Shown: piece after piece, positions 15,022 through 15,243 of the stretch
Layout: each line of letters opens with the position of its first letter
Position numbering within the stretch: the first letter of the stretch is position 1
Assembly: GCA_002296975.1 (NCBI GenBank)
Contig: DBIS01000039.1
Location: forward strand, 1-15,243
Direction: 5' to 3'
Source of the DNA: Deltaproteobacteria bacterium UBA796
Lineage (GTDB): Bacteria; Myxococcota_A; UBA796
Length of the DNA stretch: 15,243 nt
Position numbers and translations under genes: made by a program
Notes under the pieces: model-generated
Database searches by the model: none
Seen by the model: the letters and a program-made list of their open reading frames with translations, nothing else
What the model was told of the DNA's origin: nothing

Positions 15022-15243
15022 ACCGCTTGCCTGAAGGAGCCGAACCGTGTGGTCACTTTGATGAACCCCGGGGCCCTTAAGCCCAGGTTTTCGCCGTATA
15101 TATCCACCAGACAGGGCCCGGGCTGCAAAGAGATTGGGTTGAGAAAACACCCCGCCTACCGCGATCGGTTTGCGCCTTAGGGTCATCAGGTTTTGGCCCG
15201 GTGCGTGGCCCGCAAGACCCGCAGCGGCCAAAAGGGTGTGGCC
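15010..15243 (-). CDS. C-terminal part of an unrecognised protein (5' end beyond window)
   Basis: This frame is open from the window edge to TAA at 15012-15010, giving 77 residues. The visible tail contains RRKPIAVGGVFSQ, then SGGYIRRKPGLKGPGVHQ, and ends LLQASGYLE. PIAVGGVF resembles a glycine-rich strand of sugar or BadF-type kinases. Alternatively, PGLKGPGVHQ followed by LLQASGY faintly recalls the tail of family III CoA-transferases. Neither is reliable, so I give no function. Support as a real gene comes from the 15-nt spacing to the dehydrogenase and from the hairpin whose loop carries its stop codon. Confidence 0.55.
   Translation of the reverse strand, partial: GHTLLAAAGLAGHAPGQNLMTLRRKPIAVGGVFSQPNLFAARALSGGYIRRKPGLKGPGVHQSDHTVRLLQASGYLE

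Overview
The window is chromosomal DNA of moderate GC content from a Gram-negative bacterium. It encodes two probable outer-membrane lipoproteins, three proteins with outer-membrane beta-barrel character and a 2-oxoacid:ferredoxin oxidoreductase. Gene content and protein style suggest a Myxococcota/deltaproteobacterium-type lineage, but this is an impression and not a taxonomic assignment. Coding density is very high, and the longest stretch without a gene is 189 bp. I see no tRNA, rRNA, CRISPR array, insertion sequence or phage gene.

Left third (1-9186): two envelope gene groups diverge from a 165-bp intergenic region (4499-4663). Leftward run a small outer-membrane barrel gene (3494-4498) and, overlapping it by 1 nt, a very large exported protein (1-3494, cut by the window edge). 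The large protein joins a gluzincin-type zinc peptidase domain, a TolB/PD40-like beta-propeller and an Omp85-like barrel that carries an EF-hand-type calcium loop. Rightward run a 5'-nucleotidase/UshA-type lipoprotein (4664-6367), an OB-fold lipoprotein overlapping it by 4 nt (6364-7707), and a barrel protein 3 nt further on (7711-9186). The second group looks like a YhcR/ExeM-type nuclease-nucleotidase architecture split into separate genes and paired with a barrel. A role in capturing extracellular nucleotides or phosphate is my inference.

Middle (9197-12256 and on): a SAM-dependent methyltransferase with an N-terminal zinc ribbon (9197-10243, minus) diverges from korAB (10433-13294, plus). 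korAB encodes a 2-oxoglutarate/2-oxoacid:ferredoxin oxidoreductase with all expected catalytic and Fe-S motifs. The korA leader holds a short inverted repeat and a 28-nt nested stem-loop.

Right end: a HAD-IIB phosphatase (13298-14077) follows korB by 3 nt. It converges with, and overlaps by 4 nt, a D-2-hydroxyacid dehydrogenase (14074-14994, minus). That gene lies downstream of a gene cut by the right edge (15010-15243). Two junctions, korB/HAD and edge gene/dehydrogenase, carry hairpins that place the upstream stop codon in or at the loop and the downstream ribosome-binding site or start codon in the 3' arm. This is the layout expected for termination-dependent translational coupling and is the most interesting small-scale signal here.
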